DNA of 64,000 bases from Tanypteryx hageni (Eukaryota > Arthropoda > Insecta > Odonata > Petaluridae): positions 70,667,533 through 70,731,532 of the forward strand of contig CM054120.1 of the NCBI GenBank assembly GCA_028673005.1, in the 5' to 3' direction. Of the stretch, positions 34,401 through 48,591 are shown piece by piece. Made by a program: the position numbers and the translations under genes. The stretch's first letter is position 1, and each line of letters opens with the position of its first letter. Below the pieces are notes generated by a model that saw nothing but the letters and a program-made list of their open reading frames with translations, was not told the origin of the DNA and did not search any database.

Positions 34401-36704
34401 AATTTAAACTCCCCTACGTGCCAAGTTTCGTTACGATACCTTTGAAGGTGTGGATTTGCATAGGATAACATACATACAACCAAACATTTGAAATTAATTT
34501 CCATTGATTGATAAACTTTATCAAAATAATCATGCTGATTTATGACAAGATGAAAACGGATTTTCCATTGTTGGATATCAAATAAAAAGTTTTTTAGTTT
34601 TATATATTTGATGAAATTGTAATCGGGACTAGAAAGGTGATTTATAAGTGTTGTTTTTATATTATGTTACAGTTGTATTTTTCAAGCTGCTCATACGTGA
34701 TTTTTGCTAGTATTATTCAGGGTTTTAATGGATGATTCAACGACTATAATATCATCCGAAGGAGGTTCTTTGTGAGGGAGACAAAAGTTAAGTCTTGTCC
34801 TCAAGAGATTGAGTTTTTGTTTAGTAAATGTTCTTTCAGAGAAGTTATGGGCAATATCGATGTAATCAAAGTGTTTTATGTGGTCACTAAAGGATTTTAT
34901 GTTTTCTGCGTGTGTGTGTGAAAATTCTAGAATAGTGTACTTTCCCCTAAATCCGGAGTGCGTGTGAGATTGCGTCTTTTAGGTCCCTAGCGTGGAGAAA
35001 TTTCATTAATAAGGAAGGTATTTGGCTGATTTGGTAATAACTATCTTACGTATCGAGGCACTATAAGTATTTTTGGGCAAGGGCCTTGCGGTTCAATTTC
35101 AACATTTCGCGGCCAATACTTTGAAAAATACTGCTCTAGACCATTTAAAATATCTATCGTCTAGACTTTAGATGATTGCAAGGAGTGTACACATCATCAT
35201 AATTACCTCAGCTTCGGTGTTTGATGAATATACATAATTATTTTCGATAAAGTTTGATAAAATAAGTTTTGATGATAATAAATGGCGGATGTGATCACAT
35301 AAGGCGGAATGTCTTACTCTACATATGGTTTTGGAATTTCACTGTTGATTACAATAAGCGGTTGATAACATTAACGAGTGATCACATTAACGATTACAAA
35401 GATTTCAACTGAAATTAGTCCATTTTTGGAGGATCATTGTTATAAGTCTTAATCGTTGCGTTTGTTATAATTTCAACATTTAAAAATTTATTAGTGCCAA
35501 GTAATATGATTTAGGTCTGTTATTAAATTCATAATGGCTCCAGCATTGAAATAGGGAAAGAAATTGGTTATGAACAAAAACTTATGGTTCCACATCCATT
35601 TCAATCACCGAAATGGATAAAAAATACAGGGGGCATGAAAAACTTTCTATCGAAATTTGCCTCCACTCAATTTTTTTGAAGCAATCTTGTAAGAATGCAT
35701 AAGCTAACAGCAACAATTTGTTTATTTATTTAGAGATAATCATAGGTATTTCATGTCACGTGATATTATTTCTTGCGATTACAACCCTGCTCATGTTTCT
35801 CAAATTTCTTTCCTAGTCTACCGTTGGAAATATCAGAGATTGTTAAATTTGAAAAATTTGTATTTCTAAAAGATAGCTGGTGCCTTATTATGATCACATG
35901 AGAATATTATTATCTGTAATTTTTGGAATAAATACGAGGATCTTAATATTCTACGGTGAGCTCTCTTCTGAATTTGCTGAGATGTAGATTTAGTTAAAAG
36001 CCGTTAATCTGTAGAATATCTTTGTAGGGACATTTATTTTTGGGAATAAAATATAGGTAAAATACTGACATTTAAACTATCCTTTTAAGGAGGGCCGCGT
36101 GAATGAAGTTTGAAGGCCGCGTGCAATATATTTCTGCCATTCTTTTACTTAAAGAAAGATAGAAAGAAAAAAATGAGAGTTTGTTTTGATGACGCAATGT
36201 GAGAAAGCGCGTTTTATTTATAGATTGTTATTTAGAATTGCAAACGTGATATTCTTTATTAACCTAGTAATATAAATGTATGACACAAAGTTATTTATTC
36301 GATAATTAATTAAAAACGTATGTCCTTACTCTTACACATGTTTGGTTTCCAATCTAATCTAATCTATGATATGAATATACTACATCACTAAAAAGGACTC
36401 TCCGGACAATCCAGATTTTTCAAGAAAATTTCTTTTCTTATATTATTATGGCATCAAAGATCACGCAAATAGTGAATAATTTTAAATTTCGATCTATACC
36501 AGTTGTATCATAATCATAATTTGCATATTTAGAAGTCCCCGCCCGAGCCTCCTTAATTTTTCCAAAGCATTTCTTTGGCATTGTAATGGATTGCATCATA
36601 AACCACATACAAATTTTAATGGTATTTTTTATATAAAAGAAATTAATTAGCTTCGATCGGGCTACACAAAATTGTGTTGGCATGCCGTATGTTGTGCGCC
36701 CCTG
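31427..36704. mobile_element. Composite hAT transposon, copy 4
   Basis: Both ends and both GTATAGAT flanks are present. Confidence 0.55.
32761..33914 (-). pseudogene. hAT transposase relic, copy 4
   Basis: Carries the CG insertion and the KREMG variant of copies 1 and 2, although its left flank matches copy 3. Confidence 0.83.
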
Positions 36705-36800
36705 GTATAGATTATTATCGTCATTCTATCGTCGAAACTAGGGAAAGCGATTACGTAGCGGCTGTATAAATCACATACACTCCGCCGATTTAAGTCATAT

Positions 36801-36991
36801 GTCTGTTTTTCCGGGCTTGGGAGAGGGGTGGTTAGCGTTTCCAGCAACCAATGCTAGGGTCGCGGGATCAAATCCTGTCGAGATCATTGCTGTATGTGGC
36901 CGTCCTTGTTATCGTTAAGATGGTCATTGTAAAAGGCCGTTAACGGCTGTTTATGTGTTAGTGAGAGACAAATTAAATAAAAATAAATACA
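36801..36991 (+). mobile_element. tRNA-derived SINE, copy 4
   Basis: Same SINE, unchanged in its promoter boxes. Confidence 0.6.
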
Positions 36992-37545
36992 TTCTCATGT
37001 AAGATTTTCTATAGACTGTGTGAGATTATATCCAACAGTAAACGACATTTTTATAAATCTGGATTAAATAATTTTTTAGCAATATTTAAAATGATTCTAG
37101 CCTCTCCATCATAAAACAAGTTTTAGAAGGATATATACTTTCAAATGAGCAAATTTATACAAAACACGAAAAAATATTAATATTTTATAAACACTAAATT
37201 TCGTTTCATTTTATTTTCAGAAGGATATTAAAGATTAGAAAATTCTTTCCGGCGAAAAAGTTTACTCTTCTGAAATTGCAAGTTTTACAAAATTTCAATC
37301 ACACGGGAAATACAATCTAGTTTCATAATTACTGATTTGAATGCATTTCACTTTTCTCCTGAAGGAATGTTGGATGAAAAAAATCTCCTAGGAAACATTC
37401 TGATTGAATCGCAAAAAGTACTTAAAGAGATTATTTTAATCCCTTAATTTAAACTACTCATGCAGGATTTAAATCTGGAAATAGAATAGGAGTGACATTT
37501 TTTCGCACACTGAAATTTCAGGTGGAAGTTAAATTAAAATAAAAC

Positions 37546-37795
37546 AGTATTTTTCACCATCGGGTTTATTGAATAAAAGCATACTAACGACTATTTTCAC
37601 ACATAGCTATAGGCCCCTTTTCATAAGTATGGGCCGCATGGAAATTGAACTTAACATTTAAAGAAAACCATTGTCGTTTCTACTTGAAAATATCAAGGTA
37701 CAGACGTGAAGTTTTAGTGGGAAGACGAAATGGTGTTTTATCGGAATCTTCCTCTTGTCTGTAATCCAGCTGCTACATTCTTTCGAGCCTCGTTT
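37546..37795 (-). other. Candidate terminal exon, copy 4
   Basis: Same arrangement as copy 2. Confidence 0.4.
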
Positions 37796-37920
37796 CTGAA
37801 AAATAATAAAGGAAATGAGTGTATTTGTCATAGTTATGAATGCACATCTTCAATAATTTTGTTTGAAATCAACTTCATAATTTTAAGCATCATGATAGAT
37901 AAACTGCGCCGCAAATAAAT

Positions 37921-38148
37921 CTATAGAAACCTGAGGGCTAACAAAAGACAAGGATTTCGCCTACGCTTCATAGCCCTTACCACCAGGCGTGGGATGTCCG
38001 GATCGTTTGGTTCCTCTTCGATCACAATCACGAGTAAGGACTTAACTCCCACTCTATTTCTTTGCCTTTCTTCGTCCAGTATTCTGTTGTCATTTCCAGC
38101 AGCGTATCTGGCAGCAGTAGATGCCGCGAAGAGACCTCCACTATGGAT
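37921..38148 (-). pseudogene. Module B, copy 4
   Basis: Differs by two synonymous arginine changes and one Ile-to-Val change (LVV for LVI), with the frame open. Confidence 0.58.
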
Positions 38149-38801
38149 GATGACTTCGTGAGGGAACCAAGATGTGTAAAATAAATAAAATTAATATACA
38201 TTAAAAACAGCTGAGTTGATTCTGAAGCCTAAATTGGGGGAATGCATGGAGGACGACGGATGATGAACCGGGATACTTCAATATTTCGAAGTCGTGGATC
38301 TAGGTGTAAGGCTTAGGGGTGTAATAGGAAGACAAATATATTTACTGACACTTATTTACGCAAAATTAAACCATCACATTATAATAAACATACAGAATAA
38401 TGCTTAGATATTTGTAGAATATTTTAAAAATGCGTATATTATCAAATATAATATTTGAGATGTATTTTAATAAATGTTAATCATCTCCCTTACGGGGGTT
38501 ATTTACGCAGTCAACCCACTTTTGTATCCGCCACTGTTCGTGGATACCTTACATAGACTCATCGCTTTTAATAAAATAACTTTCTCTGCACTATTAATTT
38601 CAAAGATATTCACGGAAATATCAGATATTGAAATAAATAGCACAAGGTTATGATAAACGAAAATTCAGACGCACCTATCGGCTGCAGTACAGCCGTCGTC
38701 GGTGGTACTTCGACGAAGGTTGAAATATATATTTTCTTTCTCTTTACTCAAGTGCTTATTTTTGAATTAGTTTTCGGGCACGAGGCGAGCACGTCAATAA
38801 T

Positions 38802-39026
38802 CTAGCAAAGAAATTGTATAAATAGTGAAGTACTTCGCTTACGTCTCATGGCTCTCATCACGAGACCTGGAATGTCCGAGAAGCTTCGCTCCACCTCCAT
38901 CACAACTTTGTGATAGCGCTTTCGGGCCTTTTTTCTCGGAGGTATTTCGTCCCGTTCATCTTTGCCATTTCCGCCAGCGGCTCCGGGAGGTGAGTTGGAC
39001 GGGCCTCCGGTTCCTCTTTTACTCAT
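38802..39026 (-). CDS. Small basic protein exon (module A), copy 4
   Basis: Amino-acid sequence identical to copy 1, with one synonymous change (ATC to ATT in SDIPG; plus-strand A at 38871). Confidence 0.53.
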   Translation of the reverse strand: MSKRGTGGPSNSPPGAAGGNGKDERDEIPPRKKARKRYHKVVMEVERSFSDIPGLVMRAMRRKRSTSLFIQFLC

Positions 39027-39313
39027 GATGTCTTCGCGAGTTCTTGCCGAGAGTTCTTCTAAATGTCGGTGTTTTGACTTGTAGGAATGCGTGGAGCGGA
39101 GTCAACCAGAAATGAGCCGTCGAGGGGGTCCACTGCGGTGCGAGTGAAAAGAGTAGGTGCTTTGCCGGCGTGCTTTCCACCCTCTTTTTATTTCCATCCC
39201 TCCCCCGTCTCCTCTAATGCCGTGGTGAATCCTCATTGGTTGTCTGCGGCGTGACGTCTCACGTGCGCTACCCTTTCGGGACCATTTCCGAGGAGTCACT
39301 TATCCGGATTTTT
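39027..39313 (-). promoter_or_regulatory. Module A promoter, copy 4
   Basis: All four sites are present in the same order. Confidence 0.48.
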
Positions 39314-41144
39314 CCAAGAAGTTGAAATTGTATTGAGAGTGATTTGTGTGGTGATTTCTATCCAGGACATATGAATCGGTGCATTTAAAACCGTCAAAAA
39401 GGAACCTGGGCGAATGCGGTTATTTGGGTAATTTTAACGTAATTTTATAATAACTAGAGCCGTCTAGGAAAATCGCGGGACCTGGTGCAATGTTTTCGCG
39501 CGGCGTCTCTTACGCTGGGCTGATCATATTTAAACAAGGGAAAAACGGAAGGTTTACTGGAGTTTAATAGGAAAAATACGGGAGAAAACGGGATATCTTC
39601 TTTCTAAATTATTGTTTTATGAAGGACGTTTTCAAATTTCAAAAATGTATAATTTTAATGGTTTATGGAATTCTGCTGATAGGATAAAACATTGCGGTTT
39701 GATTCCAGTTTTTTTCAAATACTTATTTTAATGTTTAAAGAATATAGTTTTAAATTTCCTTTCCCTATAACAAAAATAAAAAAGGGTTTGTTTGCGTCTT
39801 CCATGGAAATAAAATGTATTTCATAGTATATTTTCTGCTTTTATGATTTCTACCTTATTTTGTAGTAACTCATAAAATTCGTTGCATGGTATCATACATG
39901 CAGTAGTATAAAATTGTAACCACAACATTGAAAGTTGTAATTTCTAGCTTGTTTCGCTCATCGGTCAGTTCAATTGATTAAAGAGAAACCTCGTTCTGTT
40001 TTTACATTATGAGTCGGCAACGCAAATCCAGTAACTGAAAACTTTAAAAAGTTCGCTCTTCTGTCCGTCAAACTCGACAAAAGAAAAAATAATGGTGCAA
40101 TTTCCAATTGTTGATTTTGAGATCCATTTTAATTGATCATTTTCCGTTTGTTGGGGGACAAACGTTTTTAAAATAGAGAAGATATGGAAATTTAATTTCA
40201 GGGAAACGCTCTACTTGTGTGTTGATGTTTGTCGGCAGTGCGCTCCTGGACTTCCTGACGACCGTATTGTTAATTTATTTCCTTTATTTTTATTTAACAG
40301 CCTTCTATTTTTTCCTCTCCCTCCGCCTTTTTCTTAATTTAATGCGTAGGGCGTTTCATTTCCTATGTTTTATAATGTGACATTAATTTCTTATACTCAA
40401 TATATACAAATGAACAAATATTTTTAGACGTTCCGTCCTGTTTTATTGGTCAAGTATTCAATTTTCAGTAATTTTACCATCCAGGGCCAAGCGTCGAAAT
40501 TAAAAAAAAAAATAAGCCATGGTGTTTTAATAGTTAATATTTTTTTACATGGAATACCAGCATGTATAGGCCATTACAGTCAAGTTTGTGTGTATAACAA
40601 GAACGTTTGTTTGAGCGCGCGGCCTATTTCTGTGTGAGGCCGGGTGCAGTGTCATCGTTGGCCCCGCAACCCTGCGAAAAACTATATTTTAATTTCTTGT
40701 CAGCTTGAAGAGGTGTTTTGGAACCGCCGGACAATTCTGTTTGTGAGATTATGCAAGTTATAGCTTCCTAAACTCTTTCTTGCAGATTAATTTTAGGAGT
40801 CCCGCGAAAATAGTTTTAATTGTATAAATCAAATATTTGGATACATTGATAGGTAATTAGCGTAATACACTTTCCTCTACTAAATAAATGATGGCGTGGT
40901 ACCAATGCTTTCAAAGGTTGTAACGCCACTGACTGTGAGGGAGAAATTCAAGGTTTAAGGTAACTGAGCGGTAGGGAAATCATGCCATTTCCCTCCATTT
41001 TCGCGGATCCACACTGAACTTCAATCTTTTGTGGAACCCTAGGGTTCCACGAAACCCATGTTAAGAAGCACTGACATACGTTGCCCCAGACTTGACGGGG
41101 CTCCTGGCGCGCATCATGTACGACCCACCCTAAATCCACCACTG

Positions 41145-41448
41145 CTCGAGATAATGTCTTAAGTTTCTTTAAATGATTGTAGAAATTCTTGTTCCCTCTA
41201 TCCGCAAAGCTAAAAAAAGCTTCTGTCTCTCCTTTCAAAATCAGATCCTTCTTTTTTTCTAAAATATCCTCAACGCTAAAGTCGACTTCTCCGAACTTCT
41301 TTCTTATTTCGTTTCCATATTCCAACTCGGTCTACTCGTCTCTTCCTTCCATTGCCTTTAAGTACTCGAAGACGTTCAGTAATGCATAGCTCCTAATTTT
41401 ACCGAATCTCATACCGCGTACATTTCGTGCCCGAGGACTGGGATACAT
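41145..41448 (-). pseudogene. Coding relic, copy 4
   Basis: Same, with one Arg-to-Gly change (ADRGNKN) shared with copies 5 and 6. Confidence 0.42.
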
Positions 41449-41863
41449 TCTCTCAGTCACTACGGGGTTTTATCTCATCTTTCAAGACACAATCATAGCT
41501 ATCCTTCATACTCTGTCTTTTATATTTTTTCATTTACCCGCTTTGTAATTTATAAAAATCATTTATTTTAATGTATTGTATTATTATGTTATTTCGTTAT
41601 AATATTTAATTGTAAGATTGCTTGCGCTGTATGTGGAATTATATGAGTAATTAAAAATATTAATAAAGGGTGACGCGCAGGGGCTACCCGAAAAATTAAG
41701 GCGCTTCGTATAGGTTAGTTGATATATTATCAAAGTACATGTTAATTTATTCTACGTAATGTAAATCGTTTTGATAATGATAGAATAAAATGTAAGTCGT
41801 CAAGATTCAGGCCTGTCGGCGATATAAGTATATTATTTATTTATTTGCGCGTAAAGTATAGAT

Positions 41864-44800
41864 CAGCGGTTCACAATTCAGAAGTTGACTCGGGCCTAAA
41901 TCAAACTTGATTTGATCTAAGCAGGCCGGCCTATGAAACTTTTGTCCATAGTAAAAGTTAGAATTTGTTAATGTGGATTCGTTAATTACTATGACAAATT
42001 TTTCTTGTAAATTTTATGAGGTGACGAAGCTATATAATTTACTCACTCGTTGGGAGATGTTGCGCAGTTTATCTCTTGACATTCCAGTTATATCTGGCGT
42101 AATTCTAGTTGTCGCTGTTCTGAAATTGTTTCTTTATTCTAATCTGACATCGTTAAAGGTAATGGAGGTTTTTTTAACTTCACGTGAGAGATGTATTACA
42201 AACATAAAGGAAAAACAGATATCTAGGTCCTTGGATTGGTATCTGTTTAGAAAAAATATGCTCGCCACAATGGTGTTTAGTAATTAAACAGATATCTAAG
42301 TCCTTGGATTGGTATCTGTTTAGAAAACATATGCGCGCTATAATGGTGTTTAGTAATAGATGTATGTCTGATAAAATAACAAGTTTAATGCGTAAAGATT
42401 CATAAATAAAAATATTTTGTTCACCAAATCGAATTGTTCTGGAATTTGAATTGGTTTAACGGTCTAAGGGTGTCGAGTGATCGCTATGTCGAATGTTCTA
42501 GAGCAGCGACTAACAAATATTTACGGCTCTGGGACCTGTTGTTACGGCAACCGATCTTGTCCTGACCCCTATTATGGCAGATGACCTTGTCGCTATTCTC
42601 ATAACTCCACCCATCTACCAACAAATGTAATAATGTGATAGGAATACTTAGAGAAAATCAGGATTTTCGTTAATATTCATATTGAAAAATCGTCAAAGAT
42701 TACCTTTTACTAACGAGATCAAAATGATGCCAACCATCGGGTCGTATGCAAAAAATTGCGGTTTATTGAAACTTAATCTCTGTCGATTTTAGATGGAATA
42801 ACTTGACATCAAGGGCAGATCTAGGAACCTCCCAAGGAGGGGGGGGGGGATCGATTAAGTTCTATTTTCCTCGTTAGTAGGAAAATTTTCAAATAAAACT
42901 CCCTATAATTGTCAAAATTATATTCAGGACTTTTTATAGAGATTATCACAAGAAATAATAGTATAGTAATTTTCTATCATAAAACCTATTTTGGTGAAAT
43001 ATATTTTGACAACCACACATACATTGACCTCCCTTATAATAATCCATATTTTGCGAAAATGATGTATAAGGCTTATGTTTCGCATAATGTAAAAAGGAAA
43101 AAATATATTTAAATCGGGTATCTGTGACATTCTATTAACTTTGTATAGCACTTTTAACATTTTATTTTAAAAATCACAATAAAAAATCAAGTCGCCGATT
43201 GGCAGAATTAGCAAAACGATCTAAAATCTCTTCCGGGTCAAGATGAATATCTTGATGTTTATGGAGTAACGCCAAACCCACAAGTCTTTCTTCACTCATT
43301 CTGTTCCGCAATCAAGTTTTAAATCGTCGCAAAGCCGAAAAGCTGCTTTCAGAGCTAGCTACACTTTTAGGAAGAGTGAGTAAAAGTTTTAATAAAATTT
43401 TTCGACTTGGTTAAATTTTCTCGTAGCACATACTGAAAAATTCACAGATACTCATGTTAGTTATAAAGTTATTGCACTTATATTCACGTTCCCATTTGGT
43501 TTTCCACATTATTAATTCGCTTAGAAAAATAGTAAACGGATTTGAAATAATGAAAATATTCTAAAAGTCAGAATATTTTTCCCATCTTGACGTTACAGTA
43601 TTATCTAACACAACTTGATCCAAACACAATAGTTGTTTCGGTAATATATTTCCCAAATTAAATGCCTTAAGTGTATCATCACAAAAACGGCTTCGAAAAT
43701 CATCTAGGAGAGTATCAATCATTGGGATAATTTCAATACGTCGATTGTATTCCTCAGCGGTTTCCGAACAGTTAATTCTTCTTTAGGTATACCAGGGCTT
43801 AATGAGCTTTAATTGTAAAATATCAGCAAATTCATTAGCGCTTTTCCAAATTCTATTAAATACTTCGTCAACCCTTTTCCTTTCACAATCTAATAAGCAA
43901 ATGATGCCCTCAATGCATTTTATAGCTGAATTCAGATCTAGCGACTCTTTTTGTAATGACTTACTATTTGGAAGTGTCAAGGAAAAAATAATAGTAATGC
44001 ATTTCATCGAAACAATGAATTTGCTTGTCATGAGATTACTGAGGAGTAAATCCGCCTTTGTTAAAGATGTCCTATCATCCCAATTACTGATATCGTTCAA
44101 TATCTTGGTAATTATGGAAAATATTTTCTCAAACATTAAACGAGCATTATGTTTTTTTACCCAGCGTGTATCGCACAAGGTACTTAATCCACCACCCATT
44201 TCTCCCTTTAAAATATAACTTCTCTTAGCAGAAAAATGATAACAATTAATAACCTCGCCCATTAATTCAAAACATTTTCTAATTGCCCTAATTTCGGGCG
44301 ATTGCTTGTTTTTCTTTATGAGCCAAAACATGAAGATTTTGAGCACTTCCCACCCTTGAGGTTGCGACTTATAACTGACCGTGAGTGAAACAATCTGATC
44401 TTATATTTAAATTTATATTCAAATTTAAATTAAATAATATTCTTTATCATTACACCGTTTATGCACACTTCACTAAATAAGAATATTTATTAAGTAGCTG
44501 AATTAATAAACCAAAACAACATCAAGTCCTTGAACTTTGACAATGTTATTGTCGTCAGGGAACTTATCGTTAAAAATGCAAATTTAGTCCAAATTAATGA
44601 GAATAAACGTGAAATGCGTGCGGTTTCGAGTCAAAGACTAAAAAAGACGATAAGAATAAGAAACTATGATCATTCTTCATAATTACTATGCAGGTACGAA
44701 GTTTTTAAGTAAATTTGTCGAATTTATATAATCAAATGAATGGATGCCTGCACTTATAAAAGTCAACTTTTACGTATTATCTTACGGGGCATAAATAAAA

Positions 44801-47147
44801 TGCGAATACCTTTTTATGGGAAATCTGTCGGGAATTTAAACTCCCCTACGTGCCAAGTTTCGTTACGATACCTTTGAAGGTGTGGATTTGCATAGGATAA
44901 CATACATACAACCAAACATTTGAAATTAATTTCCATTGATTGATAAACTTTATCAAAATAATCATGCTGATTTATGACAAGATGAAAACGGATTTTCCAT
45001 TGTTGGATATCAAATAAAAAGTTTTTTAATTTTAAATATTTGATGAAATTGTAATCGGGACTAGAAAGGTGATTTATAAGTGCTGTTTTTATATTATGTT
45101 ACAGTTGTATTTTTCAAGCTGCACATACGTGATTTTTGCTAGTATTATTCAGGGTTTTAATGGATGATTCAACGACTATAATATCATCCGAAGGAGGTTC
45201 TTTGTGAGGGAGACAAAAGTTAAGTCTTGTCCTCAAGAGATTGAGTTATTGTTTAGTAAATGTTCTTTCAGCGAAGTTATGGGCAATATCGATGTAATCA
45301 AAGTGTTTTATGTGGTCACTAAAGGATTTTATGTTTTCTGCGTGTGTGTGTGAAAAAGTCTAGAATAGTGTACTTTCCCCTAAATCCGGAGTGCGTGTGA
45401 GATTGCGTCTTTTAGGTCCCTAGCGTGGAGAAATTTCATTAATAAGGAAGGTATTTGGCTGATTTGGTAATAACTATCTTACGTATCGAGGCACTATAAG
45501 TATTTTTGGGCAAGGGCCTTGCGGTTCAATTTCAACATTTCGCGGCCAATACTTTGAAAAATACTGCTCTAGACCATTTAAAATATCTATCGTCTAGACT
45601 TTAGATGATTGCAAGGAGTGTACACATCATCATAATTACCTCAGCTTCGGTGTTTGATGAATATACATAATTATTTTCGATAAAGTTTGATAAAATAAGT
45701 TTTGATGATAATAAATGGCGGATGTGATCACATAAGGCGGAATGTCTTACTCTACATATGGTTTTGGAATTTCACTGTTGATTACAATAAGCGGTTGATA
45801 ACATTAACGAGTGATCACATTAACGATTACAAAGATTTCAACTGAAATTAGTCCATTTTTGGAGGATCATTGTTATAAGTCTTAATCGTTGCGTTTGTTA
45901 TAATTTCAACATTTAAAAATTTATTAGTGCCAAGTAATATGATTTAGGTCTGTTATTAAATTCATAATGGCTCCAGCAACAATAATATTGAAAAAGGGAA
46001 AGAAATTGGTTATGAACAAAAACTTATGGTTCCACTTCCATTTCAATCACCGAAATGGATAAAAAATACTGGGGGCATGAAAAACTTTCTCTTCGAAATT
46101 TGCCTCCACTCAATTTTTTTGAAGCAATCTTGTATGAATGCATAAGCTAACAGCAACAATTTGTTTATTTATTTAGAGATAATCATAGGTATTTCATGTC
46201 ACGTGATATTATTTCTTGCGATTACAACCCTGCTCATGTTTCTCAAATTTCTTTCCTAGTCTACCGTTGGAAATATCAGAGATTGTTAAATTTGAAAAAT
46301 TTGTATTTCTAAAAGATAGCTGGTGCCTTATTATGATCACATGAGAATATTATTATCTGTAATTTTTGGAATAAATACGAGGATCTTAATATTCTACGGT
46401 GAGCTCTCTTCTGAATTTGCTGAGATGTAGATTTAGTTAAAAGCCGTTAATCTGTAGAATATCTTTGTAGGGACATTTATTTTTGGGAATAAAATATAGG
46501 TAAAATACTGACATTTAAACTATCCTTTTAAGGAGGGCCGCGTGAATGAAGTTTGAAGGCCGCGTGCAATATATTTCTGCCATTCTTTTACTTAAAGAAA
46601 GATAGAAAGAAAAACATGAGAGTTTGTTTTGATGACGCAATGTGAGAAAGCGCGTTTTATTTATAGATTGTTATTTAGAATTGCAAACGTGATATTCTTT
46701 ATTAACCTAGTAATATAATTGTATGACACAAAGTTATTTATTCGATAATTAATTAAAAACGTATGTTCTTACTCTTACACATGTTTGGTTTCCAATCTAA
46801 TCTAATCTATGATATGAATATACTACATCACTAAAAAGGACTCTCCGGACAATCCAGATTTTTCAAGAAAATTTCTTTTCTTATATTATTATGGCATCAA
46901 AGATCACGCAAATAGTGAATAATTTTAAATTTCTATCTATACCAGTTGTATCATAATCATAATTTGCATATTTAGAAGTCCCCGCCCGAGCCTCCTTAAT
47001 TTTTCCAAAGCATTTCTTTGGCATTGTAATGGATTGCATCATAAACCACATACAAATTTTAATGGTATTTTTTATATAAAAGAAATTAATTAGCTTCGAT
47101 CGGGCTACACAAAATTGTGTTGGCATGCCGTATGTTGTGCGCCCCTG
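41864..47147. mobile_element. Composite hAT transposon, copy 5
   Basis: Both ends and both GTATAGAT flanks are present. Confidence 0.55.
43195..44346 (-). pseudogene. hAT transposase relic, copy 5 (187-codon open segment)
   Basis: Lacks the CG insertion, as in copy 3; the open segment is 43783-44346. The C-terminal breaks are retained. Confidence 0.85.
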
Positions 47148-47243
47148 GTATAGATTATTATCGTCATTCTATCGTCGAAACTAGGGAAAGCGATTACGTA
47201 GCGGCTGTATAAATCACATACACTCCGCCGATTTAAGTCATAT

Positions 47244-47434
47244 GTCTGTTTTTCCGGGCTTGGGAGAGGGGTGGTTAGCGTTTCCAGCAACCAATGCTAG
47301 GGTCGCGGGATCAAATCCTGTCGAGATCATTGCTGTATGTGGCCGTCCTTGTTATCGTTAAGATGGTCATTGTAAAAGGCCGTTAACGGCTGTTTATGTG
47401 TTAGTGAGAGACAAATTAAATAAAAATAAATACA
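47244..47434 (+). mobile_element. tRNA-derived SINE, copy 5
   Basis: Same SINE, unchanged in its promoter boxes. Confidence 0.6.
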
Positions 47435-47988
47435 TTCTCATGTAAGATTTTCTATAGACTGTGTGAGATTATATCCAACAGTAAACGACATTTTTATAAA
47501 TCTGGATTAAATAATTTTTTAGCAATATTTAAAATGATTCTCGCCTCTCCATCATAAAACAAGTTTTAGAAGGATATATACTTTCAAAAGAGCAAATTTA
47601 TACAAAACACGAAAAAATATTAATATTTTATAAACACTAAATTTCGTTTCATTTTATTTTCAGAAGGATATTAAAGATTAGAAAATTCTTTCCGGCGAAA
47701 AAGTTTACTCTTCTGAAATTGCAAGTTTTACAAAATTTCAATCACACGGGAAATACAATCTAGTTTCATAATTACTGATTTGAATGCATTTCACTTTTCT
47801 CCTGAAGGAATGTTGGATGAAAAAAATCTCCTAGGAAACATTCTGATTGAATCGCAAAAAGTACTTAAAGAGATTATTTTAATCCCTTAATTTAAACTAC
47901 TCATGCAGGATTTAAATCTGGAAATAGAATAGGAGTGACATTTTTTCGCACACTGAAATTTCAGGTGGAAGTTAAATTAAAATAAAAC

Positions 47989-48238
47989 AGTATTTTTCAC
48001 CATCGGGTTTATTGAATAAAAGCATACTAACGACTATTTTCACACATAGCTATAGGCCCCTTTTCATAAGTATGGGCCGCATGGAAATTGAACTTAACAT
48101 TTAAAGAAAACCATTGTCGTTTCTACTTGAAAATATCAAGGTACAGACGTGAAGTTTTAGTGGGAAGACGAAATGGTGTTTTATCGGAATCTTCCTCTTG
48201 TCTGTAATCCAGCTGCTACATTCTTTCGAGCCTCGTTT
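47989..48238 (-). other. Candidate terminal exon, copy 5
   Basis: Same arrangement as copy 2, with one private base shared with copy 6 in the intron just upstream of the acceptor. Confidence 0.4.
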
Positions 48239-48363
48239 CTGAAAAATAATAAAGGAAATGCGTGTATTTGTCATAGTTATGAATGCACATCTTCAATAAT
48301 TTTGTTTGAAATCAACTTCATAATTTTAAGCATCATGATAGATAAACTGCGCCGCAAATAAAT

Positions 48364-48591
48364 CTATAGAAACCTGAGGGCTAACAAAAGACAAGGATTT
48401 CGCCTACGCTTCATAGCCCTTATCACCAGGCGTGGGATGTCCGGATCGTTTGGTTCCTCTTCGATCACAATCACGAGTAAGGACTTAACTCCCACTCTAT
48501 TTCTTTGCCTTTCTTCGTCCAGTATTCGGTTGTCATTTCCAGCAGCGTATCTGGCAGCAGTAGATGCCGCGAAGAGACCTCCACTATGGAT
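48364..48591 (-). pseudogene. Module B, copy 5
   Basis: Carries the synonymous arginine change CGA to CGC of copies 4-6; the frame is open. Confidence 0.58.

Larger units (their letters stand above)
30837..41273. repeat. Tandem unit, copy 4
   Basis: Fourth copy, 10437 bp. It is a visible mosaic. Around 33594-34030 it carries the variants of copies 1 and 2, around 35600 those of copy 3, and from about 38490 those of copies 5 and 6 (a CGGGGG insertion). The G run is 14 long. Confidence 0.97.
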
